Shown here: positions 1 to 6,439 of the stretch, piece by piece | Layout of the letters: every line of letters begins with the position of its first letter | How positions within the stretch are numbered: position 1 is the first letter of the stretch | Assembly: GCA_002389265.1 (NCBI GenBank) | Contig: DGOD01000111.1 | Coordinates: 1,573 to 11,950, forward strand | Reading direction: 5' to 3' | From: Gammaproteobacteria bacterium UBA4475 | GTDB lineage: Bacteria > Pseudomonadota > Gammaproteobacteria > Pseudomonadales > Azotimanducaceae | Length of the DNA: 10,378 nucleotides | Program-made: the position numbers and the translations under genes | The notes under the pieces: generated by a model | Databases searched by the model: none | Told to the model about the DNA's origin: nothing | The model's input: the letters and a program-made list of their open reading frames with translations, nothing else

Positions 1-335
1 TGGCGTCCTTCTTTATCGTCACGTTCGATGCCCATGGCACCAAACAATTGCTTGGCGACGCCAACCTGACGGTCGCGATGTTGCCCAGTAAAGGCCTCGC
101 CGATACGAAATTCACGGGAATGCGGCACGCCCGCTAAATTACGCTCCACATTGCCGGCGCGAATATGTTGCAAGGGTTCGCCAGAGACAACAGTAAAATT
201 CCACGGCTGCGTGTTCATTGATGAGGGGGAACGCATTGCCAGTGCCAGGACTTCTTTAATCAGTGCTTTCGGCACCGGGTCGGGCTTGTAGCCTCGAATG
301 CTGCGGCGACCGAGGAAAACATCATCAAATTGCAC
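1..335 (-). CDS. Nitroreductase family protein, N-terminal part (runs off left edge)
   Basis: This is an FMN-dependent oxidoreductase of the nitroreductase superfamily. Members reduce nitroaromatics, quinones or related substrates with NAD(P)H in the cytoplasm; the substrate here is unknown. Only the first 111 codons are present. The frame begins QFDDVFLGRRSIRGYKPDPV, and RRSIR at residues 10-14 is the usual FMN-phosphate-binding start of the family. The segment SPSSMNTQPWNF at residues 36-47 is the second family signature, with Asn41, Gln43 and Trp45. The start is a GTG at 333-335, chosen because a strong AAGGAGAT ribosome site (341-348) lies 5 nt upstream and because the RRS motif then falls at the usual distance from the N-terminus. 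The C-terminal half and the dimer-forming region lie outside the window, so the subfamily cannot be given. Confidence 0.9.
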   Translation of the reverse strand, partial: MQFDDVFLGRRSIRGYKPDPVPKALIKEVLALAMRSPSSMNTQPWNFTVVSGEPLQHIRAGNVERNLAGVPHSREFRIGEAFTGQHRDRQVGVAKQLFGAMGIERDDKEGR

Positions 336-340
336 TTTAA

Positions 341-348
341 ATCTCCTT
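341..348 (-). promoter_or_regulatory. Shine-Dalgarno site of the nitroreductase gene
   Basis: The minus strand reads AAGGAGAT here, near-perfect complementarity to the 16S rRNA tail, 5 nt before the GTG at 333-335. It decides in favour of this GTG as the start rather than any internal ATG. The rest of the upstream region to 607 (about 270 bp) shows no gene and no convincing sigma-70 promoter. Confidence 0.75.
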
Positions 349-607
349 GTGTGAATGCCTGACTAGTGTACGTTATTGCCAGGCCAAAATAATTGAATAA
401 TTTATCCGATCCATTGACGAAGAGTATGGCTTTTGACCCTTGGCTTTTTTGCATGGGCTTATCGCATCTCTATCTTGAGCATAGCAGTTCAAGCGGGAGT
501 TAACGGCGCGCGTTCACTGGCGGTGGGCCGCACTCAAGAAACAGTAGGTGTCGCTGAATAAGGGTGAAATCGCACATCGACGGTGATTGGCCTAGCCCCA
601 TGGCCGC

Positions 608-1324
608 CTAAAAAGTGCCGGCAAATACGTAACCCATACCGCGCATTGTTTTAATCAGCTGGGGCTTTGCCGGATCAGTTTCGATTTTTTTTCGTAATTT
701 GCCCACAAGAACATCTACGCTTCGGTCGTTGGGCAGCCAATCCCTGCCGGATAAATTTTCTAGCAGCGCATCACGAGTTAACGGGCGATTTTTTGCCTTA
801 ACAAGCAGCGATAGTAAGGTAAATTCTAGCCCTGTGAGATCTATGGTTAAGCCATTTTTGCTGACCCTATGCCGACTAAAATCAATTTCTAAGTCGTCGA
901 TTTGTATACTTTCGGGATCAGCGCTGGTTTTCTCCGTGAACTTTAGGCGTCGAAGTACGGTTCTGATGCGGGCCAGGATTTCTCGCTCTTCGAATGGCTT
1001 GGTAATATAGTCGTCGGCGCCGATCTCTAATCCGACGATTTTGTCTACGGAGTCCGATGCACCGGTAAGAATGATGATGCCAATACCGGGATAGGTTTCT
1101 CGTAGATCCCTCGCAATATCGAGCCCGTTCGCATCCGGCAGGCGCAGGTCCAACAAGATGCAATCGGGTGTGCGGGCCAGAAGTTTTTGGTCGAGTCCGC
1201 GTTTGTCGGCACAACCATCCACGCTTAAGCCCGACTTAGTGAGATAGCGCGCTAATAATCGTCTAATTCTGTCGTCGTCTTCAACAATCAGTACATGTTC
1301 ATTTGGGTTAATAACTTTTGACAT
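608..1324 (-). CDS. OmpR/PhoB-family response regulator transcription factor
   Basis: This is a two-component response regulator that should bind DNA after phosphorylation by the kinase encoded just upstream. Numbering from the ATG at 1324 (238 aa), the receiver domain spans about residues 8-125, with acidic pair Asp16/Asp17, phospho-acceptor Asp59 in LLDLRLPD, Thr87 in ILTGA, and Lys109 in TKPFE, so all catalytic positions are intact. A winged-helix Trans_reg_C domain follows at about 138-236, with the recognition-helix region RSVDVLVGKLRKKIE and the wing RGMGYVF near the end. Length and order match the OmpR/PhoB class. An alternative GTG start at 1358-1360 would add 12 residues and overlap the kinase stop as GTGA. 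Neither start has a strong ribosome site. I prefer the ATG because MSKVINPNEHVLIVEDD resembles family N-termini. Target genes are unknown. Confidence 0.93.
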   Translation of the reverse strand: MSKVINPNEHVLIVEDDDRIRRLLARYLTKSGLSVDGCADKRGLDQKLLARTPDCILLDLRLPDANGLDIARDLRETYPGIGIIILTGASDSVDKIVGLEIGADDYITKPFEEREILARIRTVLRRLKFTEKTSADPESIQIDDLEIDFSRHRVSKNGLTIDLTGLEFTLLSLLVKAKNRPLTRDALLENLSGRDWLPNDRSVDVLVGKLRKKIETDPAKPQLIKTMRGMGYVFAGTF

Positions 1325-1354
1325 CTGATACCAGCCTGTTTCTCGTGCTACTGT

Positions 1355-1370
1355 CGTCACGTCAGTGACG
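1355..1370. repeat. Perfect inverted repeat at the kinase/regulator junction
   Basis: CGTCAC and GTGACG form perfect 6-bp arms around a GTCA loop. The repeat covers the TGA stop of the kinase gene (1357-1359) and the alternative GTG start of the regulator gene (1358-1360). In the mRNA it could form a small GC-containing hairpin. That would make the GTG a poor start and may tune coupling between the two genes. The effect is inferred; only the symmetry is seen. Confidence 0.45.
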
Positions 1371-3474
1371 CTAAAGTTTCCGTTAATGATGCCCTAGTGT
1401 AGGGTTTTTTCAAAATCGTAATTTTATCGTTAAAGGCTTGATCTGCTTGATCTGCTGCAATTTTGGCGAAATCTTCGTAGCCCGTGGTGAGCAAAATCTT
1501 GATGTGAGGATAATGCTCTGTGATCAGTTGCTGTAAATCTCGTCCTGACAGTGCGCCGGGCATCCGGATGTCGCTAAAAACGATGCTAATTTGCGGATCC
1601 TGTTGGAGTATGTCAATGGCCTCGGCGGCGTTTGCTGCCTGTACTGTCCTGTGACCTAAGGACTTCAGGCAACGTACGGCATAAGCTCTGACGATGGCTT
1701 CATCCTCAACGACGAGTATCTTGGCCAACTTGAAATTTACCTGGCTTGGCTGTTTCTTGTTTATCAGGGGCGCTGAGATACCACCGGATGGTACCGGTAC
1801 GCTATATTTTGGCAAATTAAGGGTCACTTTAGTGGGCTCGTCTACGGCATTGTCGATGGTAACGAACCCCGATGACTGGGCGGCAAACCCTTGCACCATG
1901 CTGAGGCCCATGCCGCTGCCTTTGCCCAGAGGCTTGGTAGTCCAAAAAGGCTCAAATATGTGTTTGAGCGCAGCCGCTGGAATGCCGACGCCATTGTCGA
2001 TAACGGATATCGACACATAGTCGCCGGTGGCGCTGTCAGTTGCTAGAGACATTTCGCTGGTGTTGATGGTGCGTAGCCCCACAACGATTTCGATCTGCCC
2101 TTGTGCATCTAACGCATCGCGCGCGTTAAAGCAGAGATTCGTGATGGCACTCTCAAGCATGGCGGGGTCTACCAGCCCAAAGGGCGATGACTCATGTGGT
2201 GTAACCTTTAGCGTTACCTGCTCACCCAGGTTACGTGTTATCCGGCGGACTAGGTTATAAACCAACTCGTTGATGTTGGTCAGCACCGGTTCGAGCCGTT
2301 GCTGCCGAGCAAACAGTAATAACTGTTGAGTCAAACGCGCGCCGTCATTGGCAGCAGACAGGGCGTCATTGGCAATTTCATCAAACTCGAATTCGGTCAG
2401 TGTCTGTTTATCTTCTGTAAGGAGGGTCAAATTACCTATAATGACCGTGAGCAAGTTGTTAAAGTCGTGGGCGACCCCGCCGGTCAGTGTGCCTAGCGCC
2501 AGTAGTTTTTCTGATTCAGAAGACACTTTCGCTTTTTCTCGTAGGCGCGTAATGTTCGTAACTTGAATAAGTGCGCCGCTAACTATGCCGTTGTAACGCC
2601 TGCGGGTAGTGATGTTGATCAGCAGTTCAAGTTTTTGCCTATGTGTAAGCGTAAATGATGTTTCAAAGTTGGTTGTCTCAATCCCCTTCAGCGCTTGGTC
2701 AATAACTGCTAGCACTGCGATATGATCAGGAAAATTTGTTGACAGCGGCAGATTTCTGCCTAGAACCGCTGATCTAGGCAGGCGACTTAGGGTCTCTGCT
2801 GCTTGATTCCATAGTGTCACCTTCCTATTGACATCAACGGCCACCATCGCTGAGCTGGCTGATTCCAGGTATTGATTAAGTTCTAAATGTGTTTGCGTTA
2901 ACTCGGCCTGCACTTGCGCCTTCAGACGACTGTTTTGCACGATGACTAGCGTTGCGACATCATTGAGTCGACCAACGGCGGTTTTTTTTGCTGTGAGTTC
3001 GACCTCCATTCTAGCGCCGTTGCTCTTGAGCAAGGTGAACTCGCCGGTCATAACAGTATTCAGGTTAGCCTTCGCCAGAAACTGATCGAACGACGCTTGT
3101 TCATCTTCAGGGATGCAAGTAGCGCTAAACGGCTTGCCAGCAAGATCCGACGGCGCGTGGGTCAGTAATTGTTGAGCCTGCAGATTCGATATCAAACAGC
3201 GGCTCTCAGCATCTAACAGGAACATGGGTAGGTATACCGAATTCATAATGGCGGTTGCTGAATGTTTTCGCGCCGCCCTGAGATTCAAGTGACATAGCAT
3301 TGCAAATATCACGAGGGGAATAAAGAAGGATCCTAGGGTTGCCGCTTCATAAGACAGAGAGTCAAGAAAGCTGATGTGGCCCAAAAGCAGTAGACAAAAG
3401 ACAAGCGCCAGTGCTGCGCCGAGAATGAAAGCAGTGAAGAGTTTTTGTGCGTTGGCAAGCTTTGACGTGATCAT
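1357..3474 (-). CDS. Membrane-bound hybrid sensor histidine kinase (2 TM, 2 PAS-like, HisKA, HATPase_c, REC)
   Basis: This is a sensor kinase of 705 aa from the ATG at 3474. Two hydrophobic segments at about residues 11-32 and 45-62 are separated by only about a dozen residues, so there is almost no periplasmic sensor and the signal is probably read in the membrane or cytoplasm. Two PAS-like regions follow (about 73-183 and 195-313). The phosphorylation site is His336 in GGVAHDFNNLLT, the NtrB/FixL-like class. The ATPase shows the N box (Asn450 in NLCFNARDAL), G1 (VIDNGVGIP, Asp493), the F box (IFEPFWTTK) and G2 (GKGSGMGLS). A receiver domain at about 585-703 keeps Glu590/Asp591, phospho-acceptor Asp635 in FSDIRMP, Thr663/664 and Lys690. 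No HPt domain is visible. The response-regulator gene follows directly, so they are presumed partners. The ATG is preferred over the GTG at 3489 because of the ribosome site before it. The ligand is unknown. Confidence 0.93.
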   Translation of the reverse strand: MITSKLANAQKLFTAFILGAALALVFCLLLLGHISFLDSLSYEAATLGSFFIPLVIFAMLCHLNLRAARKHSATAIMNSVYLPMFLLDAESRCLISNLQAQQLLTHAPSDLAGKPFSATCIPEDEQASFDQFLAKANLNTVMTGEFTLLKSNGARMEVELTAKKTAVGRLNDVATLVIVQNSRLKAQVQAELTQTHLELNQYLESASSAMVAVDVNRKVTLWNQAAETLSRLPRSAVLGRNLPLSTNFPDHIAVLAVIDQALKGIETTNFETSFTLTHRQKLELLINITTRRRYNGIVSGALIQVTNITRLREKAKVSSESEKLLALGTLTGGVAHDFNNLLTVIIGNLTLLTEDKQTLTEFEFDEIANDALSAANDGARLTQQLLLFARQQRLEPVLTNINELVYNLVRRITRNLGEQVTLKVTPHESSPFGLVDPAMLESAITNLCFNARDALDAQGQIEIVVGLRTINTSEMSLATDSATGDYVSISVIDNGVGIPAAALKHIFEPFWTTKPLGKGSGMGLSMVQGFAAQSSGFVTIDNAVDEPTKVTLNLPKYSVPVPSGGISAPLINKKQPSQVNFKLAKILVVEDEAIVRAYAVRCLKSLGHRTVQAANAAEAIDILQQDPQISIVFSDIRMPGALSGRDLQQLITEHYPHIKILLTTGYEDFAKIAADQADQAFNDKITILKKPYTRASLTETLASLT

Positions 3475-3480
3475 GAACAG

Positions 3481-3486
3481 CCTTAA
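3481..3486 (-). promoter_or_regulatory. Shine-Dalgarno site deciding the kinase start
   Basis: The minus strand reads TTAAGG here, 6 nt before the ATG at 3472-3474. The alternative in-frame GTG at 3487-3489 has no comparable site upstream. This favours a product five residues shorter than the longest open frame. Confidence 0.55.
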
Positions 3487-3501
3487 CACTTGGGGTGGAA
3501 A

Positions 3502-3741
3502 TCAGCGCGGTCTGCGAAGCTGGTTGTAGATAAGATATTGTAGATGAGCGGCTGTCGGTAATTGACTATAGACAGCTACTGCATGTAAGTTATTATAGTC
3601 ATTGAGTAATAGTATGTGATTTTTCTTCGACATGCGAGCATTGCTGGCCGCAAGACGCAATGCCTCAACAGACCTGCGGGCGCCATAACTGGGTAGCCAT
3701 CGCGTCACGTCAAGTAAATTCTCGCCCGCGGCATGATGCAC
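3502..3741 (-). CDS. Possible small hypothetical protein (79 codons) ahead of the kinase gene
   Basis: An open frame from a GTG at 3739-3741 to a TGA at 3502-3504 ends 27 nt before the preferred kinase start, in the right position and direction to be first in that operon. The predicted product is basic, contains no membrane segment or motif I recognise, and has a hydrophobic stretch around HILLLNDYNNLHAVAVYSQL. The codon mix is not obviously random, but no clear ribosome site precedes the GTG, and the frame stays open upstream of it without a better start. It may be a real small gene, a remnant, or simply an untranslated leader that happens to be open. I assign no function. Confidence 0.25.
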   Translation of the reverse strand: MHHAAGENLLDVTRWLPSYGARRSVEALRLAASNARMSKKNHILLLNDYNNLHAVAVYSQLPTAAHLQYLIYNQLRRPR

Positions 3742-3765
3742 GATATGGCTTTGGTGTAAGCTGAC

Positions 3766-4305
3766 GTGCGAATAATGAGAGAGATTCAGATTGTGGTAAC
3801 GTTCGCGATGTTAAGTCGGGCGAAAGACGAGCCGAAGGTGATAATAATGCGATTCTCGGAGGCGTTTGAAGGCCTCGCTGTGTTTCAAACACTACGAAAC
3901 ATTTACGCTCAGAAAATGGCCCAAGGCGTGGCCGGAACCGAACTGCTGGGTTTCACGAAGCTTGTCATTGATATGACAGCAATCACGGCAATCAATTATC
4001 AAGACACTGACAAAATAGGCATGCTAATGGCGGCTCGAAACAACGTGCAGGTGCGCAAAAAGTTGGCTGTAGATTTTGATCTCTACGGTTTTTTGCAACA
4101 ATTTCAATTTTGGTATCTCGCGCCAGAACGACAGGACTGCCGGACAGCTCACAATGACAGAATAAACATTACCGTGAAAAATCTGGGTCTAGACTCAGCT
4201 CAAGTGCATCGGTTAGTCGACGTAACGCTAAACGAGGCGCTACTTGACGCGGGCCTGACGGCCAAAAGTATCGACAGCCTTCGTTGGGAAAGTTTGTCAG
4301 CTTAA
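3766..4305 (+). CDS. Uncharacterised protein with a STAS-like pattern
   Basis: I do not recognise a named family with confidence. The coordinates give the longest version (179 aa, GTG start). In-frame ATGs lie at 3775, 3808 and 3847, and the one at 3847 (152 aa) has the best ribosome site. The segment KVIIMRF, a helical stretch, then TKLVIDMTAITAINYQDTDK, a helix, and KLAVDFDLYGFLQQF resembles the beta-alpha-beta order of STAS (anti-sigma-antagonist-like) domains. However, the diagnostic Ser/Thr after the 'LVIDMT' strand is not clearly present. If the fold is right, its first strand begins before residue 28, which argues for one of the upstream starts despite the weaker ribosome sites. The C-terminal 45 residues look helical. 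No signal peptide is visible. It is transcribed away from the two-component operon and overlaps the 3' end of the DUF6482 gene by 9 bp. A regulatory link to the kinase is conceivable but unproven. Confidence 0.6.
   Translation: MRIMREIQIVVTFAMLSRAKDEPKVIIMRFSEAFEGLAVFQTLRNIYAQKMAQGVAGTELLGFTKLVIDMTAITAINYQDTDKIGMLMAARNNVQVRKKLAVDFDLYGFLQQFQFWYLAPERQDCRTAHNDRINITVKNLGLDSAQVHRLVDVTLNEALLDAGLTAKSIDSLRWESLSA
3772..3799 (-). promoter_or_regulatory. Weak sigma-70-like promoter candidate for the kinase operon
   Basis: On the minus strand TTACCA (3794-3799) and CATTAT (3772-3777) are separated by 16 nt; each matches the consensus at four of six positions. Transcription would begin near 3765, ahead of the possible small ORF and the kinase gene. 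Matches of this quality arise by chance in AT-rich stretches, so this is only a candidate. Confidence 0.2.
3835..3840 (+). promoter_or_regulatory. Shine-Dalgarno-like site before the internal ATG at 3847
   Basis: AAGGTG lies 6 nt before the ATG at 3847-3849, better than anything in front of the GTG at 3766 or the ATGs at 3775 and 3808. It suggests that translation of the STAS-like protein may begin here, although the proposed fold suggests a longer N-terminus. Confidence 0.4.
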
Positions 4306-4614
4306 ATCATTGTCCGGCAGAGCAATGTTGACCTTCAGTGCGTTACTTTGAGCCCGCAGCGGTTGCCCAATCATCTCATCATAGGCCGATTCCTGGACCA
4401 GTTCGGCTCGTTGGATGTTTAAGCCTTTGAAGGGTTTTTTTGCTGCGAGTGGGCTGCGAAAGGTTAAGGCCGCGCCTTGGTTATCTTGGACAAGATAGGT
4501 TGCCTGGTCGATGACCAGTTCTACGAGATACAGGGCGTGGTCATAGCTGCGCAAGCGAAGCACGTCTATGCACGGGTTGAGCCGCTCTAATTGGCGTAAA
4601 GTTATAAAGTGCAT
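4297..4614 (-). CDS. DUF6482 family protein
   Basis: This is a 105-aa cytoplasmic protein of a family without known function, found in Pseudomonas and related gammaproteobacteria. It shows the family's layout: an N-terminal LRQLERLNPCIDVLRLRS segment, the strand pair YLVELVIDQATYLVQDNQG, a TFRSPLAAKK stretch, and a C-terminal ELVQESAYDEMIG segment followed by LKVNIALP. Length is normal for the family. The ATG at 4612-4614 has a good ribosome site, AGAGGA at 4619-4624, which overlaps the TAG stop of the dehydrogenase gene 8 nt upstream, so the two are almost certainly co-transcribed and probably coupled. The gene is last in its operon and its 3' end overlaps the convergent STAS-like gene by 9 bp. 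I recognise the family from pattern memory, not from a search. Confidence 0.8.
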   Translation of the reverse strand: MHFITLRQLERLNPCIDVLRLRSYDHALYLVELVIDQATYLVQDNQGAALTFRSPLAAKKPFKGLNIQRAELVQESAYDEMIGQPLRAQSNALKVNIALPDNDLS

Positions 4615-4622
4615 GTCATCCT

Positions 4623-5330
4623 CTACCAGTCAACCTGACTGCCGTCAAAGGCGATAAATTGGCCCGTATTTTCCGGTGTCAGACCCATGATGATATCAGC
4701 CAGCCACTGAGCGGATTGGTCGGGTGTGAAGTGCGTTTGCGTAGCAGTCCGGCCGGTGAAAGGTGCGGAAAGTTCGGTGGTCACCGTGCCCGGATGCAGC
4801 GCCACCACTGCACAGTTTGGCAGCGTCCGTTGCCATTCAATACTCACAGTTTTCACCGCCATATTGAGTGCAGCCTTTGAACAACGATAACTGTACCAGC
4901 CACCAAGTCGGTTGTCGGAGATGGAGCCCACTCGCGCTGACAGCGCGGCGAACACACTGCGCTGGGCATGCTTCAAGGCGTGGCGAGCATATTTCGCAAG
5001 CAGTAGGGTGGAGAGCGTGTTGACGCGAATGTTGTCCATAAAAAACCCCGCATCTAACTTGTTGATAGTTTTTTCTGGATTGCCTGCGGCAGAGTGCAAG
5101 AGTCCCACGGCATTGATGATATAGGTTAAATCTGGGCAGTCGGCAAAGAGTTTAGCGATTGCTGCTTCCTGCGTGATGTCCAGTTGCACCCAGTTGAGAT
5201 GAGTTCGACTGAAGTCGGGCTGGCGTGATCGATAGGTGGCAATCACCCGGTGAGTCGCGTCTAGTTCGCAAAAAATCTGAACCAGGGCCAGGCCCAGCCC
5301 GCCTGACCCACCGATCACCAGTATGTTCAT
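4623..5330 (-). CDS. Short-chain dehydrogenase/reductase, CsgA/C-factor-like
   Basis: This is an NAD(P)-dependent oxidoreductase of the classical SDR fold, 235 aa, probably cytoplasmic; the substrate is unknown. The Rossmann start MNILVIGGSGGLG carries the glycine-rich cofactor loop at residues 7-13. NAVG at 73-76 corresponds to the NAG motif. The active site is Tyr148 and Lys152 in GGWYSYRCSKAALN, with a serine from the SARVGS stretch (131-136). HPGTVTTELSAPF at about 179-191 is the post-catalytic segment typical of CsgA/C-factor-like members. The ATG at 5328-5330 overlaps the TGA of the preceding 65-aa gene as ATGA, so translation is likely coupled, and the ribosome site of its own is weak. 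The DUF6482 gene follows after 8 nt. Family assignment is firm; the likeness to C-signal proteins does not imply a signalling role. Confidence 0.92.
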   Translation of the reverse strand: MNILVIGGSGGLGLALVQIFCELDATHRVIATYRSRQPDFSRTHLNWVQLDITQEAAIAKLFADCPDLTYIINAVGLLHSAAGNPEKTINKLDAGFFMDNIRVNTLSTLLLAKYARHALKHAQRSVFAALSARVGSISDNRLGGWYSYRCSKAALNMAVKTVSIEWQRTLPNCAVVALHPGTVTTELSAPFTGRTATQTHFTPDQSAQWLADIIMGLTPENTGQFIAFDGSQVDW

Positions 5331-5524
5331 GTTGCTGGCACCGGATGAGTTAGCGTCGGCACCATCCCAGTGGGCATGTCTTGCTGAGTCCAGGCTGCAA
5401 GGCCTTTCTCATTCGGCGCCGGGTACAACAACTGGGCGCGCTCCAAAATCATCTTGCCCACATGCTGTTCACAATGCGCCTGCGCACACTGTTCAATGGT
5501 GTTATCGAGTATAAATGTATTCAT
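5327..5524 (-). CDS. Short protein resembling the N-terminus of the 'MNIFVLD' family of hypothetical proteins
   Basis: This 65-aa protein begins MNTFILDNTIEQCAQAHCEQ and continues HVGKMILERAQLLY. It strongly resembles the start of a family, common in phages and some bacteria, that begins like MNIFVLD, carries a HCDKHVVKMILE block and is usually much longer (about 150-200 aa, from memory). Here Cys13, His17, Cys18, His21 and Lys24 lie in that block. The protein ends at THPVPAT, about where longer relatives show a TH..HP..W element, so roughly the last two thirds appear to be missing. It sits between the TIGR01777 gene (12 nt upstream) and the SDR gene, whose ATG overlaps its TGA. That tight packing argues that it is still translated. 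Function is unknown; it may be a degraded gene kept for coupling, or a genuine short form. Confidence 0.65.
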   Translation of the reverse strand: MNTFILDNTIEQCAQAHCEQHVGKMILERAQLLYPAPNEKGLAAWTQQDMPTGMVPTLTHPVPAT

Positions 5525-5536
5525 GGCATCGCACGC

Positions 5537-6439
5537 CTACAGTAGGTCACGGAGTGCCCTTGGCAAATCCGGATGGTTGAACGTAAAGCCGCTGTCCAAT
5601 AATTTTTTAGGGCGCACACGCTGGCCCTTGAGCAGGACTTCTTCGGCAAATTCTCCAAGCATCAGCTTGGCCATGAACCCCGGCAGCGGCAGCACGGCGG
5701 GTCGATGTAAGTGCCTGCCCAGAGTGCGGGCAAATTCGATTTGGGTCACAGGGTAGGGTGCGGTGAGGTTGAACACGCCTGTGGCTTGAGGATTTTCCAG
5801 CAGCATCTTGATACTGCGCACCACGTCCTCGAGATGAATCCATGACCACCATTGCCGCCCATCGCCCATGGGCCCACCTAAGCCCAGTTTGGCCGGCAAC
5901 AGCATGGCGGGTAACGAGCCGCCATCATTGCCGAGGACAATGCCCAAGCGAACAATACAAAGCCGACCTGTCAGGTCAGCCTGGGCCATGGCTGCGGTTT
6001 CCCAGGCGGCGCACAGCGCGTTCGAAAACCCGGCTCGACTCGGGCTGTCTTCATCCAGGCATTCATCGTCCCAATGACCGTACCAGCCCACTGCCGAACC
6101 CGAAATAAAGACCTCAGGTGGCGTCGAAAGCCCGCGTAGCCAGGCATTTAGAGCCTGAGTGACCGCGACTCTGCTGCTAATGATCTGGGCTTTTTGGGCC
6201 GGCGACCAACGCGTCTTGTTCAGCGGTTCGCCGGCAAGATTAATCACCCCATACCAAGTGCGCGGTTGCAGGTCGGCTAACGCGTTGACGAAGGCCAAGT
6301 GCTCTGTACTATTCGAAATATCAGCGCCAGACCGCGTCAACACAGTCACGTGGTAACCCTGTTTAATCAGTTGCTGACTCAAGTACCGGCCAATAAATCC
6401 CGTGCCACCCGTCATCAAAATATTTTTGGAATTAGTCAT
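5537..6439 (-). CDS. yfcH: TIGR01777 family NAD(P)-binding protein (YfcH-like, extended SDR)
   Basis: This is a full-length (300 aa) member of the TIGR01777/YfcH group of atypical extended SDRs, annotated as sugar-nucleotide epimerase-like but without a proven substrate. The N-terminus NILMTGGTGFIGRYLSQQL gives the TGGTGFIG cofactor loop at residues 10-17. The family blocks GVINLAGEPL (64-73), the SSRV region (88-91), FISGSAVGWYG (111-121) and VRLGIVLGNDGGSLP (163-177) are present. WWSWIHLEDVV (197-207) follows. The C-terminal DUF1731-type segment runs from about 245, ending with LDSGFTFNHPDLPRAL. As is usual for the group, the classical YxxxK pair is not evident. The ATG at 6437-6439 is the only reasonable start, since an in-frame stop lies three codons upstream; the ribosome site is weak. 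It is the first gene of the minus-strand operon running to 4297. Confidence 0.93.
   Translation of the reverse strand: MTNSKNILMTGGTGFIGRYLSQQLIKQGYHVTVLTRSGADISNSTEHLAFVNALADLQPRTWYGVINLAGEPLNKTRWSPAQKAQIISSRVAVTQALNAWLRGLSTPPEVFISGSAVGWYGHWDDECLDEDSPSRAGFSNALCAAWETAAMAQADLTGRLCIVRLGIVLGNDGGSLPAMLLPAKLGLGGPMGDGRQWWSWIHLEDVVRSIKMLLENPQATGVFNLTAPYPVTQIEFARTLGRHLHRPAVLPLPGFMAKLMLGEFAEEVLLKGQRVRPKKLLDSGFTFNHPDLPRALRDLL

Noticed and set aside
388..402. Direct repeat AATAATT-G-AATAATT upstream of the nitroreductase gene
   Set aside because: A short AT-rich repeat in an AT-rich leader with no symmetry typical of an operator; likely chance.
260..454. Minus-strand 64-codon open frame across the nitroreductase start
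   Set aside because: It overlaps the clear nitroreductase N-terminus in another frame, has no ribosome site, and part of it is the untranslated leader.
590..606. GGCC...GGCC symmetry after the response-regulator stop as a terminator
   Set aside because: GGCC is itself palindromic, so the symmetry is trivial, the arms are 4 bp, and no T-run follows in the direction of transcription.
5323..5852. Plus-strand and alternative minus-strand open frames of 60-100 codons across the SDR and TIGR01777 genes
   Set aside because: They are shadows of genes with intact motifs, with no ribosome sites and no recognisable domains.
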